Below are positions 24,467-37,091 of a stretch of 64,000 nucleotides of DNA, in pieces. The position numbers and the translations under genes were made by a program. The notes under the pieces were generated by a model. It saw nothing but the letters and a program-made list of their open reading frames with translations, did not search any database and was not told the DNA's origin. The stretch is from Plasmodium brasilianum (lineage: Eukaryota; Apicomplexa; Aconoidasida; Haemosporida; Plasmodiidae), in contig NC_090127.1 in assembly GCF_023973825.1 (NCBI RefSeq), forward strand, positions 744,001-808,000, written 5' to 3'. Every line of letters begins with the position of its first letter. Position 1 is the stretch's first letter.

Positions 24467-27400
24467 CTACTCACTTGACTCCCACTTCCAAACTCTTGCA
24501 TTACCATCTGAAAAGGGGAAAAAAAAAGAAAAGAGCATAAATGGGTAAAAATAGGATGAACACATACAAATATATATAAATATATATATATATATGCATG
24601 TATATACGTACGCGCGATGGCATGATATGCCATCGCACACACACTGATCTCTATTCATTTTTCTATTATTTCATTGTGCACTACTACATAGATATATACA
24701 TCTTTTCACATAACTGCGTACAGCCCTATGAACTTGCAGTTCTTTAAAACTTACTGTTCGAAAAAATGACTATGAAATATGGCCCTGACAGAGCGAGTAT
24801 AAAATCTGGATCATTAATATTAAACTTGAGCATCATGTTATCTCTGTCCTTTAAATACCCATATGGATTGAATTCAGGTAAAGAAAAAGTATATAAAGCT
24901 TTGGTAGATCCATATATTAATATTGGCAAATTTCGTTCATTTTTCAAACCTGCCATACAATAAATAGGCAAAGTATTCATTTCAAAATGTGCTTCGCCTG
25001 TTAAACCAAATGCTACAATTTTACCATCACTCATTGCTGTTATAACATTAGCTTCATACTGTATAACTGACACAACGCTTCCATATTTACACTTAAGATT
25101 ATTTACGATTTCAAGATTTAGCAAATTAATAATAGTTATACCATCACCACAAACCCAAAGAGTCCTAGTGTATTTCGACACTTCAGAATTAAAATTTTCA
25201 TTACTAGGATTATTGCCATTATGTGCACTACTGGTATTATTTGCACTATTTGGATTATACGTATTATTTGTACTACTGCGATTGTTTGTATTACTCAGAC
25301 ATTTTCCTGATATTATTTCTATCATTTTGTAAATTCTCGTTCTTGTTTCAATCTTTTTTATTGTAACAAAACTTAAGTAACTCTCTTGATACTTCCAAAA
25401 TTTTACTTCCCCATTAATACATGATGATATGATAATTCCGTCAATACATACAATACTATATATGGCATCTGAATGCGCAAAAAGAGTAGACGAATCCGAG
25501 GAAGGCAAGTGCATAATTTTTATTAATCCATTGTCTAAACCAGCGAATATACATTCTTCAGCATATAATAAGGATAAGACTCTTTTTTTATTTTTTCTTC
25601 CACTGTTCTTTTTATTTTGTTTTAATTTATTGTCAACATATGATTCTTCTTCTTCTGTTAACTCAAACTCTATTTTTTTTAAATGTTTTATGTCTAGTTC
25701 TTTAGATCCTTCTCCAGGTACAAACAGCCATACATTAATTGTATATGGAGATACAGACGTAAACAAATATATTTCATTATTCGGCCCATGAACTATTATA
25801 GCACAATCTATGTATGATCTTTGTAAATAAAATGAGTCAACTAGTTTTAAATTATGTAAATTTCTGAAAAAAATTGGCCATTTACACAATTCAAAAAAAA
25901 TTAATATATATATATTCATAACAAAAACGTTGGCACACAGAGGGGGAAAGATGGACTGTGAGATGGATATAAAAAGATTAGGAACTAGAGGGGAAAAATC
26001 GTTCCATATATATATATATATAATAATCTTTCCGTACAACAATTGTACGACATTTTTTTTTTTTTTTTTTTCTCTTTCTTTTCACTAGTCTTCTACGGGA
26101 GCGCAATCAGTGAGCAAAATAATACACAGAAAAATAAGCAGATAAATGGACAAATACATGAACAACAAAATAGACGGAAAAATTAATAGAAAAACAAATA
26201 TAACAGATATAAAAAAAAAAAAAAAAAGGGGGGGGGGAAAAGGAAAAGGATGCACTCTGACCACCCAAAAGAATAAATCCGTAGAAAAACCATTTTTCTT
26301 AAAAAAACCTTAGCAATCATTAGTGCTTCTTCTTAGCAATACGCCCATCACATCAATGTATATAAATATATATATATGCATATTACTAATGTAACAGAAG
26401 TATGGAAAAAAAAAAAAAAATAAAATAAAGGCCTAACAAAATATATTTTCCAAGAATTAAAACTAAACCAAACAAATGTAGGTCTTACGCCCATAAAATG
26501 TAAACATCTATTTATACAGTATAATATATATATATATCCTATATACATATTTCATACATATGTGCTTCAATAAAAATACATCCCGGCAAACTGGCGTAAC
26601 TATCGTTATCAATTCTTTATCCCTACTTGTAACCTTCTTCTATCTATTCTATTCTATTCTATTCATTTCCTCTGTTTCGTTTTTTTTTTTTTTTTTTTTT
26701 TCTATTTTCCTTATTTTTTCCCTTTTTTTCTCATTTTTACTTATTTCGTTTCATTTCGTTTAGTTTCTTATTTCCCTTTTTACTACATTATTCGTCATTT
26801 CTTTATCCACGTTCCATTTTCTACTCGTTTTTTTCCATCTTTTTTTCTTTCCTTTTTTTCTTTCCTTTTTTTCCTTCCTTTTTTTCCTTCCTTTCTTTTT
26901 TCTTTTTTAACTTTAAATATATATGCATATACGCGTATACAAAGACACGATGTACTAATGTGTATGTACATTACGGGTGTGTATTGCGTTCATTTAATAA
27001 TACATATATATATACACGTGTATATTCCATAAAAAATATAAATAAACATGCATGTATATGAATGCATATGGGAACTTATGCATGTATATATACAAATAAT
27101 TAATTTACTTGCAATCATTTAAATAACGGCATGATCCTGAAATGGCGAAAATAAAAATGTGAATTACGATAAGGAATACTCATAATTTTAAAGGGATCGT
27201 ATGGGGATACAATTAACAGCGGTGTTACAAATATGCATATATGTACGTATATATATGTATATATATATATATATATGTATGTACATATATGTATCATAAA
27301 ATTAACAAAAAATTCTTAACCTCTCAGGGTGTAATGCGGACAAAATGTTATTCCTTTCTCTTTCTGTGCTTCTTTCTTTAAATAGATATTTCTCCTATTA

Positions 27401-27666
27401 TAGGAATTCTTCATTTTATTGTTTCCATCTGATCCTATTAAATGAGTGCAAAAGTGAATACACAGGTAAATAAATGTGGACATATATGTACATGTATATA
27501 TATATATGTATAAATATATATGTATATATATATATATATATACACAATTTGTGTTCCCCCTTCTGTACGTCGGGATAAGTATTTGTTATGTACATCCAGG
27601 TATGGCGTTACCATTTGCGTATCTGTACTGAGACCTATACCCATCTCTGACATAAGAACCTCTCAT
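24467..27666 (-). CDS. CCCH zinc-finger and WD40-repeat protein, eight exons
   Basis: The proposed exons (minus) are 27666-27594, 27428-27321, 27136-27109, 26507-26489, 26297-26265, 25955-25939, 25863-24755 and 24507-24467. They sum to 1428 nt, giving 475 aa with every phase matching. The N-terminus is Arg/Gly/Tyr-rich. Residues 54-73 form a CCCH finger, C-x8-C-x5-C-x3-H (CPHYTLRGSC, RYLNDC, KCLH), assembled from three exons. The large exon carries WD40-like blades (AIYSIVCIDGIIISSCINGEVKFWKYQ and similar). A short last exon completes a blade with NARVWKW. CCCH plus WD40 is the layout of the plant ZFWD family, which suggests RNA binding. Exons 5 and 6 are the least certain. Without them the large exon could start at the ATG at 25919. 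An Asn/Ser-rich insert lies near two thirds of the length. Confidence 0.75.
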
Positions 27667-28363
27667 ATTTTTTACCTATACGGGAAAAGAACACGTACAT
27701 ATGAATATGGATGTACGTTTGTATGTATTCACGTATAGGTATACAATGGCGCATATATAAAAGTGTAACTACGAATTATGTATAATTTGCGTCAAGTGAA
27801 AAAAAAGTGCTGTGGGTAAATAATTTTCATATTATGTAACTTCAACATTTTCACTTTCTCTCTTAACACTATAATTCTTTATGTACACAAAAATTTTATA
27901 TGACTTGTATTTTTACAATCTGAAAAAGAATAGAAGCTATTTTTATTATGCGTTTTATTTATCCTTACATTATAAGTCGCTATACATGTATATATTATGT
28001 GCTACTTTTGCTTTTCAGCCTAATATATCATACATATATGTATATATATATATATATATATATAAATACTTATAACGAATTGTTCCCCCCCTCGTTTTTC
28101 TTAATTTTTTTTAATTCTTTTAAGATTAAACAAAATTATTAAAAACAAATAAAACTCGCAAAGCTCTGTTTTAAATGCAATACAATTTAATGTAGTAGTA
28201 AATCGCGTTAAATTTTTTTTTTTTTTTAATTTTCTTTCAAAAGATGCTCCTTGACATTATACGAATATTTGTGAGATATAAAAAGTAGCATAGGAACACC
28301 TTATTGTGTTATCGTAAAATTGGGCATAAATACGTATAAATAAATATATAATTAAATAAATAA

Positions 28364-28403
<40 letters not shown>

Positions 28404-29832
28404 TCATAGGTATATATGTTTATATTTATGTACATTTTACTTGTATTTACGTATACATATACATATATATATGTATATAAGCAAAATTAGCGTATACGTT
28501 TATCCATTAAAACGCTTTTTTTTGAAACATATGAAAAGGAGATAAAAAAAAAAAAATGTATATTATTTAACACATGACTTCACTTATTTCTTTATACAAA
28601 TAATTATATATGTACATTTATAAACATTTGAATATATATTTTATATATAATATATATATTTATATATATGTATATATGTATATATATATATATATATGTA
28701 TTATGAATATACATCGAAAACAGAATGAATTTATATTAGCAATTTTCATTTATGTATATACTAATATACGCGCTTCGCCCCCAAATAACATTTAAATAAT
28801 TTTTAAAGAAAAAAAAAGGTAAATAATAAAAAAAAAAAATAAAAAAGTAAAATAAACTAACGTAAATAAAGGAAAGTAAAATAAAGGTAAAAATATATCA
28901 GCGTAAAAATATATCAACACAAAAATAAATTAAAAAAAAAGAAAAAAAAACTGTGAAAGGTTAAATGTAACTGCGTAAAAATAAAATAAATATAAACATT
29001 TGAAAGAAAAAAAATATAAAAAGGCGGTTAAAAAAAAAGGTACACCATCATATATATTTAATAAAACTAGTAATATAATTGAGCGCATAAAAAAAAAATG
29101 ATAAGTACTACGGACAAACATTTTCACGACTTGTTGCGCCCCTTTAAATAATTTTAATAAAACAATAAAGATGCCGAATGCTTATTTGTACACATGTATA
29201 TATAGAAGTTCTATAATCCTGTCAACGCGTTATTGTGCAAAATGCTTTGTACAAAAAATAAAAATATATAATAAATAAAATAAAATAAATAAAATAAAAC
29301 AGATAAAATAAAACAAATAATATAAAACAGATAAAATAAAACAAATAATATAAAACAGATAAAATAAAACAGATAAAATAAAACAAATGAAACAAAATAA
29401 AAGAAGCAGTCGCTTTTTCTTTTTATTTCTTCAATTATGATGAGCATAATATCCTTGGATAAAAAATATAAAATAACCAAAAGATTTAACAGACATTTAT
29501 ATATTTATAAAATATATACAAAAATAGAAATGGGCCAATAAAAATTAAAATGAAATTTAAAGCAGGTATAAGAACATACAAATGCCATATTAAAGATTAA
29601 AGCTTAAAATTTTGAACAAATGAAATATTATAAGCATACAGAATACTATAGTCCTTTCTGTTTATAAAAAAATAAAAATAAATACGTAATAAGATTATTT
29701 TTTAAAACGCATTTAAATAAGTAAAGAATGAGAATACAATATGTAGCTAGCACGTCTGTTAATAATATACCTATCCAATATTTAAATAGGTAGGTTACTT
29801 TTAAATGTTGCTACAAGCTAACCCATGTACTG
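27667..29832. other. Upstream region of the CCCH-WD40 gene
   Basis: This stretch has TA microsatellites (28035-28065, 28365-28400, 28640-28700), A-rich low complexity (28805-29000) and an AAAATAAAACAGAT repeat block (29275-29400). A minus-strand open stretch from 29127 starts with a hydrophobic, signal-like peptide and meets a GTGTAC, but no continuation was found. Confidence 0.5.
29272..29400. repeat. Short tandem repeat, AAAATAAAACAGAT / AAAACAAATAAT units
   Basis: Mixed 14- to 26-base A-rich units are tandemly arranged. Minus frames read as Phe/Leu/Tyr peptides and are not coding. Confidence 0.75.
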
Positions 29833-29983
29833 TTACAGTGAATGAGTATTTTTAACATAACTTTTAGTAATAAATATGAGGGAAAAACAAGAATAATAAA
29901 AAATATGGAAGACGACTATTATGCAAAAAGATATTTCATATATAATTATAAGAGGTATACTTTGTGTGCGCTTGCGAGTGCAC

Positions 29984-30022
<39 letters not shown>

Positions 30023-30403
30023 TATGAATGAATGAATATGTATCAATGTGTATGAATGTGAATGTGTGTATGTATATGTATTATATATATACACATGGAC
30101 AGATGTAAATGGATAAAAGTATAATTAGTCCAGGTGATCATTTTATCGTACTTGGACAAATTTACGTCCATATAATACATTTCATGATAAACGTATTCAA
30201 GAGGAAAAGCATAACCTCGTTATATTTTTTTTAATCAATGTAAATAGAATAAAAAGCAAATAATCAGAAATAAAATGAAGGAATACGATAGTTTTTATTT
30301 ATTTATTTATTTTTTTTTTTTTTAACTTGTTATTGGGCCATGACCAAAGGGACGAAAATAAAAACTGGACGATATAATAATAATTCTAACAGTAAATGGG
30401 ATA
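29833..30403 (-). CDS. Candidate small membrane protein, exons incomplete
   Basis: Three islands join in phase: 30403-30327 (after TTTTGCAG; contains FRPFGHGPIT), 30215-30095 (contains YAFPLEYVYHEMYYMDV and MITWTNYT) and 29959-29833 (a hydrophobic segment ending KNTHSL and TAA). The middle island looks convincingly protein-like and is less AT-rich than its flanks. The first coding exon was not found: 30403 needs two bases from upstream. The last acceptor is poor. A plus-strand alternative (29842-29954 joined to 30129-30234, 72 aa) is also in phase, so the strand is not fully settled. Confidence 0.3.
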
Positions 30404-30761
30404 CTGCAAAAGTGATGCGAACTTTTTTTTTTTTTTTTTCTTTTAAATATAACTAATCTACCCATTTAGTCAACTCGATTACTCGAGAATATACTAATTG
30501 AAATTAATAATAAATTTGACAATTTTTGTTTTTTAAATTAATAGTTTAAATTAGTTGTGCATTAATGTAAATATACATACACATACACGTATGTTAAAAT
30601 TACTAAAAAAAATTAAAATTTATTGTATGTAAAATGTGATGTTTGTTAAACAGCTTGCTTGAGGCAAATATTATGACATATAAGCATGTGCGCTTGTATA
30701 TATATATATATATATGTGTGCAGGCACACACAAAAAGATATAGTTTTAACGGCATATTACA

Positions 30762-31715
30762 TTAATAAGTAAATCCATATAAATCCCCAGAATTATACTG
30801 GTAGACGTAGTGCCCTAGAATGGAGCATAATGCAAATGCATAGATAACACTCAAAGCGCTACCAACACACAAGGCCTTACTAGCATACTTGCGCCTGGGT
30901 GATGATACATCATACTTTAAATTAAACAAATATGATAAGCAACCTGAAAAAATAATTAAAAAAGCGCATTTACAAAAATGGAATGATACTCGACACACGT
31001 ATAAATTGCAAATCTATAATGTTAATTTTACGTTTTCCTTTATTTAATTTTAATTTAAATTTTATTTTAAGAAACCTATAAAGGGTATAAAAAAGCTTAA
31101 AATCATATGTATCCGCGGCATTAATGTGTTGTATTCCTTCTTTTTTTTTTTCGTGTCTTCCGTATCCTACGCATTAACAAATTTCATATTATATATTTAC
31201 ATTGGTTTAAAATAAAAGGGGATGGGGAAAAATAAATGATACAATGAAATGAAAGTGAAATTAATTAAAAATAACATAAAAACGTAATAAAAAAATTATT
31301 CATACCATTAATTTTTCATTCGTTGATGGTTCTGAAGTAAATTTTGGTTCTGAGATTTTTCTTGAATTCAAATTAAAAATTCTTCTATACTCACTTTTTT
31401 GATACTGTTAGAACATAAAGAGAAAAAAAAAAAAAAAATAAAATAAAATAAAAAAATTAAAATAGCTATTTATATTATGACTTGTTCATGTATATTGTGT
31501 GCATATGCCCCCAACATTCTGTATCATCATTTCACCTTTGTCAGGTCCATATTAAATAGGTCAATACTACCACCGTCCACTAATATAGCGTGTGGTATGC
31601 ATTCATTATCATTTTCGTTAGCAATTGACAACGTGTTTTCTCTGTTTAATGTACTTAGGTGAAAAGCATCTTTTAAATAAATCATTTCCTTACTTTCCTC
31701 ATTGGTGCTAGCCAT
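30762..31715 (-). CDS. Small conserved-looking membrane protein, four exons
   Basis: The product is 183 aa. Exons are 31715-31536 (donor GTGAAA), 31404-31306 (after TTCTAACAG; donor GTATGA), 31166-31076 (after GCGTAG) and 30943-30762 (after TTTTTTCAG). Phases are 0, 0 and 1, and the sum is 552 nt. Residues 1-95 are soluble and acidic. There are then two hydrophobic helices (about 112-130, [16 protein letters not shown]; about 147-169, [20 protein letters not shown]) separated by a basic loop [12 protein letters not shown], and a short tail GDLYGFTY. There is no signal peptide. A hairpin with both termini on one side is likely. The family is not recognised. The third exon would be missed by scans for open frames longer than 60 codons. 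Confidence 0.72.
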
Positions 31716-32394
31716 TTTTTCTTTTCTTTTTTATATATTATACACAATTTTTTTTTTTTCTAGCTTTTTTTGGAATAATCTTATTATATATGTATATATA
31801 CTTACAAATACATAAACTATTATTTTCAGAGTTAGGTTAACTATATACAGTGCACAGGTTTCACTTATATATATGTTTAAGAATGTATTTCTATTTTATA
31901 ATTCATTTTTTGTGCATTTTTTAGTTCATGTTTTAGTTCATTTTTTTTATATTTTTTAGCGCATTTTTTAGAACATTTATTAATACATACATTTAAATAA
32001 GAATATATTTTTAGTTACTTCTATCAATGAAGAGAGAAACATATTTTACGTTTCTATCTTTTTCTTTTTAAAAACTTCGAAGAATGCAATAACTTCAGTG
32101 TTAATAGAAAACTTGGTAAAAAATGTGTTTCTTTTTATAGTACTACTAGAAAAACTATTATTAGTTTATTTATTTATTTTTTTGTTTAAATACAAATTAA
32201 AATTGGTATATTACATATATATATATATCACCATAAACAGTGTGAACAATGTAAATAAAGGAAACAATATAAATAAAATGTAATTTATATGCTCTTTTAA
32301 AAATAAAACACATTCAATATTTTTACTTTTAACGGAAGAAAAAAAATTGATAAACAAAATTGAAAAAAAAAATAGGTTTTACTTCGTTATATTT

Positions 32395-32493
32395 TTTATT
32401 TTTTTAATTTATTTTTTTATTTTTTTAATTTATTTTTTTATTTTTTTAATTTATTTTTTTATTTTTTTAATTTATTTTTTTATTTTTTTAATT

Positions 32494-32500
<7 letters not shown>
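32395..32500. repeat. TTTTTATTTTTTTAATTTAT tandem repeat
   Basis: Five copies of a 21-base unit TTTTATTTTTTTAATTTATTT run into a T homopolymer. The plus frame gives Phe/Ile/Leu/Tyr repeats only. Confidence 0.85.
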
Positions 32501-32530
<30 letters not shown>

Positions 32531-32914
32531 TTATGCATGAACAAAAATATTTTCTAGTTCAAAAATAAAAAAAAAGCGCTGTGCATAATTTTTGTATATA
32601 TATAAATTTTTACATCAGTATATTATATATATATATATATATAATATAAATTAATATATAGATTATACACATACATATAGCATTATGTATTTATATAATA
32701 CAATACATCATAACACAAATGAATACGAAAAATACATCGAAAAATTAAATAAATATTTTCAACTTATGTTAACATTCTTCTTTTCTAACTACATTTTTCA
32801 AAATTGTATCTTTTCACATTTCTTCAATTTGTTCTTTTACATGAACCTCCTGCTTAGATTAAATTTAATGTAATAGTGTTTCCAACAACGTAAAAAAAAG
32901 AAAATAAAATAATA

Positions 32915-33065
32915 AAATAAATTAAAATATATTAAAATAAATTAAAATAAATTAAAATAAATTAAAATAAATTAAAATAAATTAAAATAAATTAAAATAT
33001 ACTAAAATATACTAAATTATACTAAAATATATTAAAATAAATTAAAATAAATTGAAAGAAATTGA
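32915..33065. repeat. AAATTAAAATA decamer repeat
   Basis: Tandem copies of AAATAAATTA/AAATTAAAAT units, with TACTAAAATA variants, lie about 120 bases downstream of the PI synthase stop codon. Confidence 0.85.
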
Positions 33066-33181
33066 ACTAAAATAATTTATTATCAAAACTTAAAAATATG
33101 TTACAATGGTAAAAAGAAAAAGAAAAAAAAAAAAAATTATATATACATAATAATTAAAATATTTTAATTATTAGTACGGAT

Positions 33182-34963
33182 TCATCCTCTTTTATTGTCC
33201 ATCTCTACTAAACTTTTTACACCGTGTATTCCTTGAGATAAGTTTGTGAACTAGCCAAAAAAAAAAAAAGAAAACCACAGGTACATATGTATATGCATAT
33301 GTATATTTACATATTGATACATAAGTAAATATTCCTGTTAATTCATAAGCATAATATACACCAAATGCTAATTTCATTAACTTCTTTTCTTTTATCTATA
33401 CTGTTTTGAACGCTGCCAGTGGACATGAAAATATGAACATGTAGTAACCTTCAAAGAAGAAAATAAAATAAAACAAAATAAAATAACAAGTGTTATATTT
33501 TAAAACTATCCACAAAAACAACTCATTTTAAAACATTATTACGTTTCATATATTCTTGTAAGTTTATTAATTCTATTTTTTGTAATCTTTTTATTATTTA
33601 CCTATTTTATATATAAATTGTCTTTTATCTGCAACTTTTAATATATATGCGGAAACCCAAAAGGACTCATAAGCAATTATACAAATAACCATCACAGCTG
33701 AAAAAAAAAAAAATTAAATTAAATTAAATTAAATTAAGTAAAGCAAAATTAAGTAAAAAAAAAATAACGTAAAACAAAATTTCGTAAAATATAAAATTTT
33801 TGTTTTTTAACGAATCATTAAATAACAGCGAAATGTAAATATATGAGTGCTATTATATTAGAACTATGACTATAAAACCATATTAATTATGTCTATTTTT
33901 ATTTATAAAAAAATAACAATAATAAAATATATATTAGATTAGTTGGGATAGGAAAAAAAAAAAAAAAAAAAAAAAAGTCTATACAGTTAAAATGCATATA
34001 CATTCATTTTCTCCTCTTTTATTGAACACAAAACAAACGAACTTGAAAACATATCTTTTATTTAATATTCAATATTTAATTAATTATGTAGACTACGCAT
34101 GTATTTGTTAAGATTTTGTTAGTGTATACTTGGTTTCTCATAATATAGTTTAAGCAACATATTTCCTTTTTCAATTTTCTTATGAGTTTTATTTCCTTCG
34201 ATGGCACATCTGAAAGAAAAAGGTTAATTTACAAAAAAAATTGAAGCAAATGATAGCTCTAAACTCATATACGTATTACATACATAAATACATATATAAA
34301 TGCATCTTCATTAATACACGTATATGTTCACATTTGAACTACTACATATATATAGGTACATATGTAGGTATGTCTATTTTTTTCTATACGATGTTGCATG
34401 AATGTAGTGCCCCCCTATATCCGCAATCATAATTAATCCTATAACTACAAGGAAAAAATAGCAAGGATATTTTATTTCTTAAAATATACATATATGTATA
34501 CATATATACATAAGCAGTAAAATGAATCATATATGACATTATGATTTTTAAGAACACAACCGTATGCAATCATATGTGAATTTAAAATTTTTCCTTTTTA
34601 TTTACTTGTTATGTACTCATCGTAGACACTAGCATTGAGGAGATATAACAAGCTCGTTGATAACCTAAAAAAAGAAAAAAAATATGATTTCAATTTCATT
34701 TTTTTATTACATATATACGTGTTCCGATCATTTGAGCTACTTAAAAATCATTTTAAAATAATTGATATTAAATAATACAGTGTTCAAAAAGAAAACTTAA
34801 AAAAACGATAAATGACCTGTCTGTAATTTGATCTAAAATTTGACCAAAAACGGATGCTACATAAAAATAAAATAATAAAAAAATAAAATATATTATAATA
34901 GGGTATAATATACTAAAATGAAATGAAAAAGGACAATATATGTTTTTATTTCCTTAGGATTCG

Positions 34964-34997
<34 letters not shown>

Positions 34998-35628
34998 TAG
35001 ATAGATAGATACATACATACTATGAGATTCATCTCAAAAATGCAGACATATTATTGAAAACGCTGTTACACAATAGTAAATATTTAAAATGCTTTCTTTT
35101 TATTTTCCTTTCCATTTTTTTAAACTGATGAAAATATATATATGCATAATTTACATGGTATATATATACAGATACACACACATGCACACACATACACACA
35201 TATATACGCACATATACACACATATACATATATACATTTATTATGCATATGTCTGTATCTATCATTTGTAGTATTTCTTCTTTCTCATTTTTATCTTACG
35301 AACTTTGATTAAACTTCCTTGCTGTGAACCCATCCAAGGAATCTAAAATTTGACTAATAGCATAAAATATTGCAAAGAGTAGTACATTCTCCTGACGTAT
35401 TACAAAACCAGCTAATAATAATAAAACTCTAATATAACCTTTAAAAAGGGAAAAAAATTACTATATATATATATATATATGCGTCTACTCGATAGCCATA
35501 TGAACGATACGGGTATATGTATGCATTGTATAAGCTCATACTTCTACATGCCCATATAAAGACATGTACATATTTTTCTACAAACCAATAATATTTGGTA
35601 TGTACAAATAAACGTTCTTCTGTTTCAT
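33182..35628 (-). CDS. PIS: CDP-diacylglycerol-inositol 3-phosphatidyltransferase (PI synthase), nine exons
   Basis: PI synthase makes phosphatidylinositol from CDP-diacylglycerol and myo-inositol in the ER membrane. The exons (minus) are 35628-35586, 35438-35304, 34856-34817, 34664-34606, 34444-34390, 34209-34130, 33697-33602, 33448-33402 and 33250-33182. They sum to 624 nt and 207 aa, close to the human enzyme. The start KNVYLYIPNIIGY matches the family. The CDP-alcohol phosphotransferase signature is complete: D50-G51-x2-A54-R55-x8-G64-x3-D68-x3-D72. Downstream GHYIHATS, EGNKTHKKI and LYYEKP also match. Several hydrophobic helices are present. The signature spacing forces exon 2 to end at a GTTCGT donor rather than the better-looking GTAAGA four bases on. 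By recalled gene order it fits the P. falciparum PIS locus. Confidence 0.92.
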
Positions 35629-36238
35629 TTTAGGAAATGATATAATTTTCTCGCTTACAATTTTTTTTTTTTTAAACAGTTAATTTATATAACCATATAC
35701 AAAACAATATTAAAAACTTAAAAAAAGCAGCAAACACATTATGTGAAGAAGCAGCTACACATACACTTTTATGTACACTTATTCAAGTACATATAAATAT
35801 GTGTAAGTATATATATAAATACACATATACATACAATACTATGTATTATACATATATGTATATTTATATATAAAACAAAAAAAAATATATATATTATTAA
35901 AATAAGCACTTGTTTCTTCTTTATGTGCCAAGAGTTAATATTCAAAAAAAAAAAATAAAATAAAACGAAAAGTGAAAAGAATAAAAAAGAATAAAAAAGA
36001 ATAAAAAAGTATAAAAAAGAATAAAAAAGTATAAAAAAGTATATGAAAGTATAAAAAAGTATAAAAAAGTATAAAAAAGTATAAAAAATTATAAAAAAGC
36101 TATAAGAATTATGACAAATATTGTTAATTATGGACGAATGAACACAATTTTAATGAAATTGAATTTTTTACATTTTTTCTTTTTTCTCTTTTTCACTTAT
36201 TCGCTTTTTTAAAATTAGATTAAAAAAATATACATTTA
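35629..36238. other. Upstream region of PI synthase
   Basis: This is a short spacer with TATA-rich sequence (35800-35900) and the 11-base repeat at 35975-36100. No coding sequence is seen. Confidence 0.5.
35975..36102. repeat. AAAAAAGTATA undecamer repeat
   Basis: About 11 copies of AATAAAAAAGA / GTATAAAAAAG units occur in tandem, each 11 bases, with few substitutions. Confidence 0.85.
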
Positions 36239-36620
36239 ATGTACGATAACAAAATATTCAACGTAAAAGCAAGAATTCGAAGTTTATCTTGTGCAACACT
36301 GATTAAATTTGCACTTCAATACAGAGCAGACGGATATGTATAAAAAATACGTAAATAATAAATAAATAATGGATAAATAACACATAAATAATGCATAAAT
36401 GTATCGTAAATATATACGTATGTACCAATCATTAAATAAATTTGCGTATATTTCGACGTTTGCGTAGCTTATTTGTACATGTATGTATTTTCGAGATATA
36501 TACATCATATATGTATTAAAAGTTTACAGCAAAAATTAATAAGAATTTCAGGTGCACTTTTATGAAAATTTTTTCTTAAAAAAAAAAAAGGGAAGAAAGA
36601 GAAAGTATATCTCTATATAA
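36239..36620 (+). CDS. Candidate small basic protein, two exons
   Basis: The proposed protein is 55 aa. Exon 1 is 36239-36337 (ATG, ending RADGY before GTATAA) and exon 2 is 36552-36620 (after AGAATTTCAG), joined in phase 0. The product is varied in composition (VKARIRSLSCATLIKF) and ends in a basic cluster KKKKGRKRK. The acceptor is good and the composition differs from the flanks. I do not recognise a family. It could instead be a leader ORF on the TRM61 transcript, whose ATG lies 470 bases downstream on the same strand. Confidence 0.35.
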
Positions 36621-37010
36621 TAAAAATTTTTAATATGAAAAAAAATTTCCATTGTTCCGTTATATTTTATAAAGGCTGCCATCCTTCTATTAAGCAAAGT
36701 CGCTGCAATTGTACGTATACATATACGTACATATGTACGTATGTATAAAGGAATGATATACAAAATAAAACAAGAAAAACTCCCTACACAAAACATAAGT
36801 ATCACATTTACGTACTTAACTGAAATAAGGGAGTAAATGCACACGATATATATTTTAAAATTGGGATGCCTGAAAAAGGTGAAAAGGCAGAAAATAAAAA
36901 GGTAACCTACGAAACATGTACTTATGGGTATAATGTGCATAAAATACTTATTTATATTGATATATCGTACATTGTAAATACCTGCTTGCGCACACAATTA
37001 CGTGTTGCAT

Positions 37011-37043
<33 letters not shown>

Positions 37044-37091
37044 TGGCCTTCTTCTGACCGTCCACACACATTTGCCTTTCATACCGCAATA
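36621..37091. other. Upstream region of TRM61
   Basis: This spacer includes a short ORF beginning MPEKGEKAENKK at 36866, followed by a GTAACC donor-like site, and a T run of about 28 bases at 37013-37040. The ORF could be a leader ORF or 5' exon, but no acceptor lies close to the TRM61 ATG. Confidence 0.45.

Larger units (their letters stand above)
31716..33181. other. Intergenic, between two minus-strand genes
   Basis: This stretch holds T-rich and A-rich low complexity, including two repeats listed separately and a T run of about 30 bases near 32495-32526. I see no gene. Confidence 0.55.

Noticed and set aside
36866..37057. ORF starting MPEKGEKAENKK as 5' exon of TRM61
   Set aside because: It has a plausible donor, but no AG lies between the T run and the TRM61 ATG, so the two cannot be joined in a simple way.
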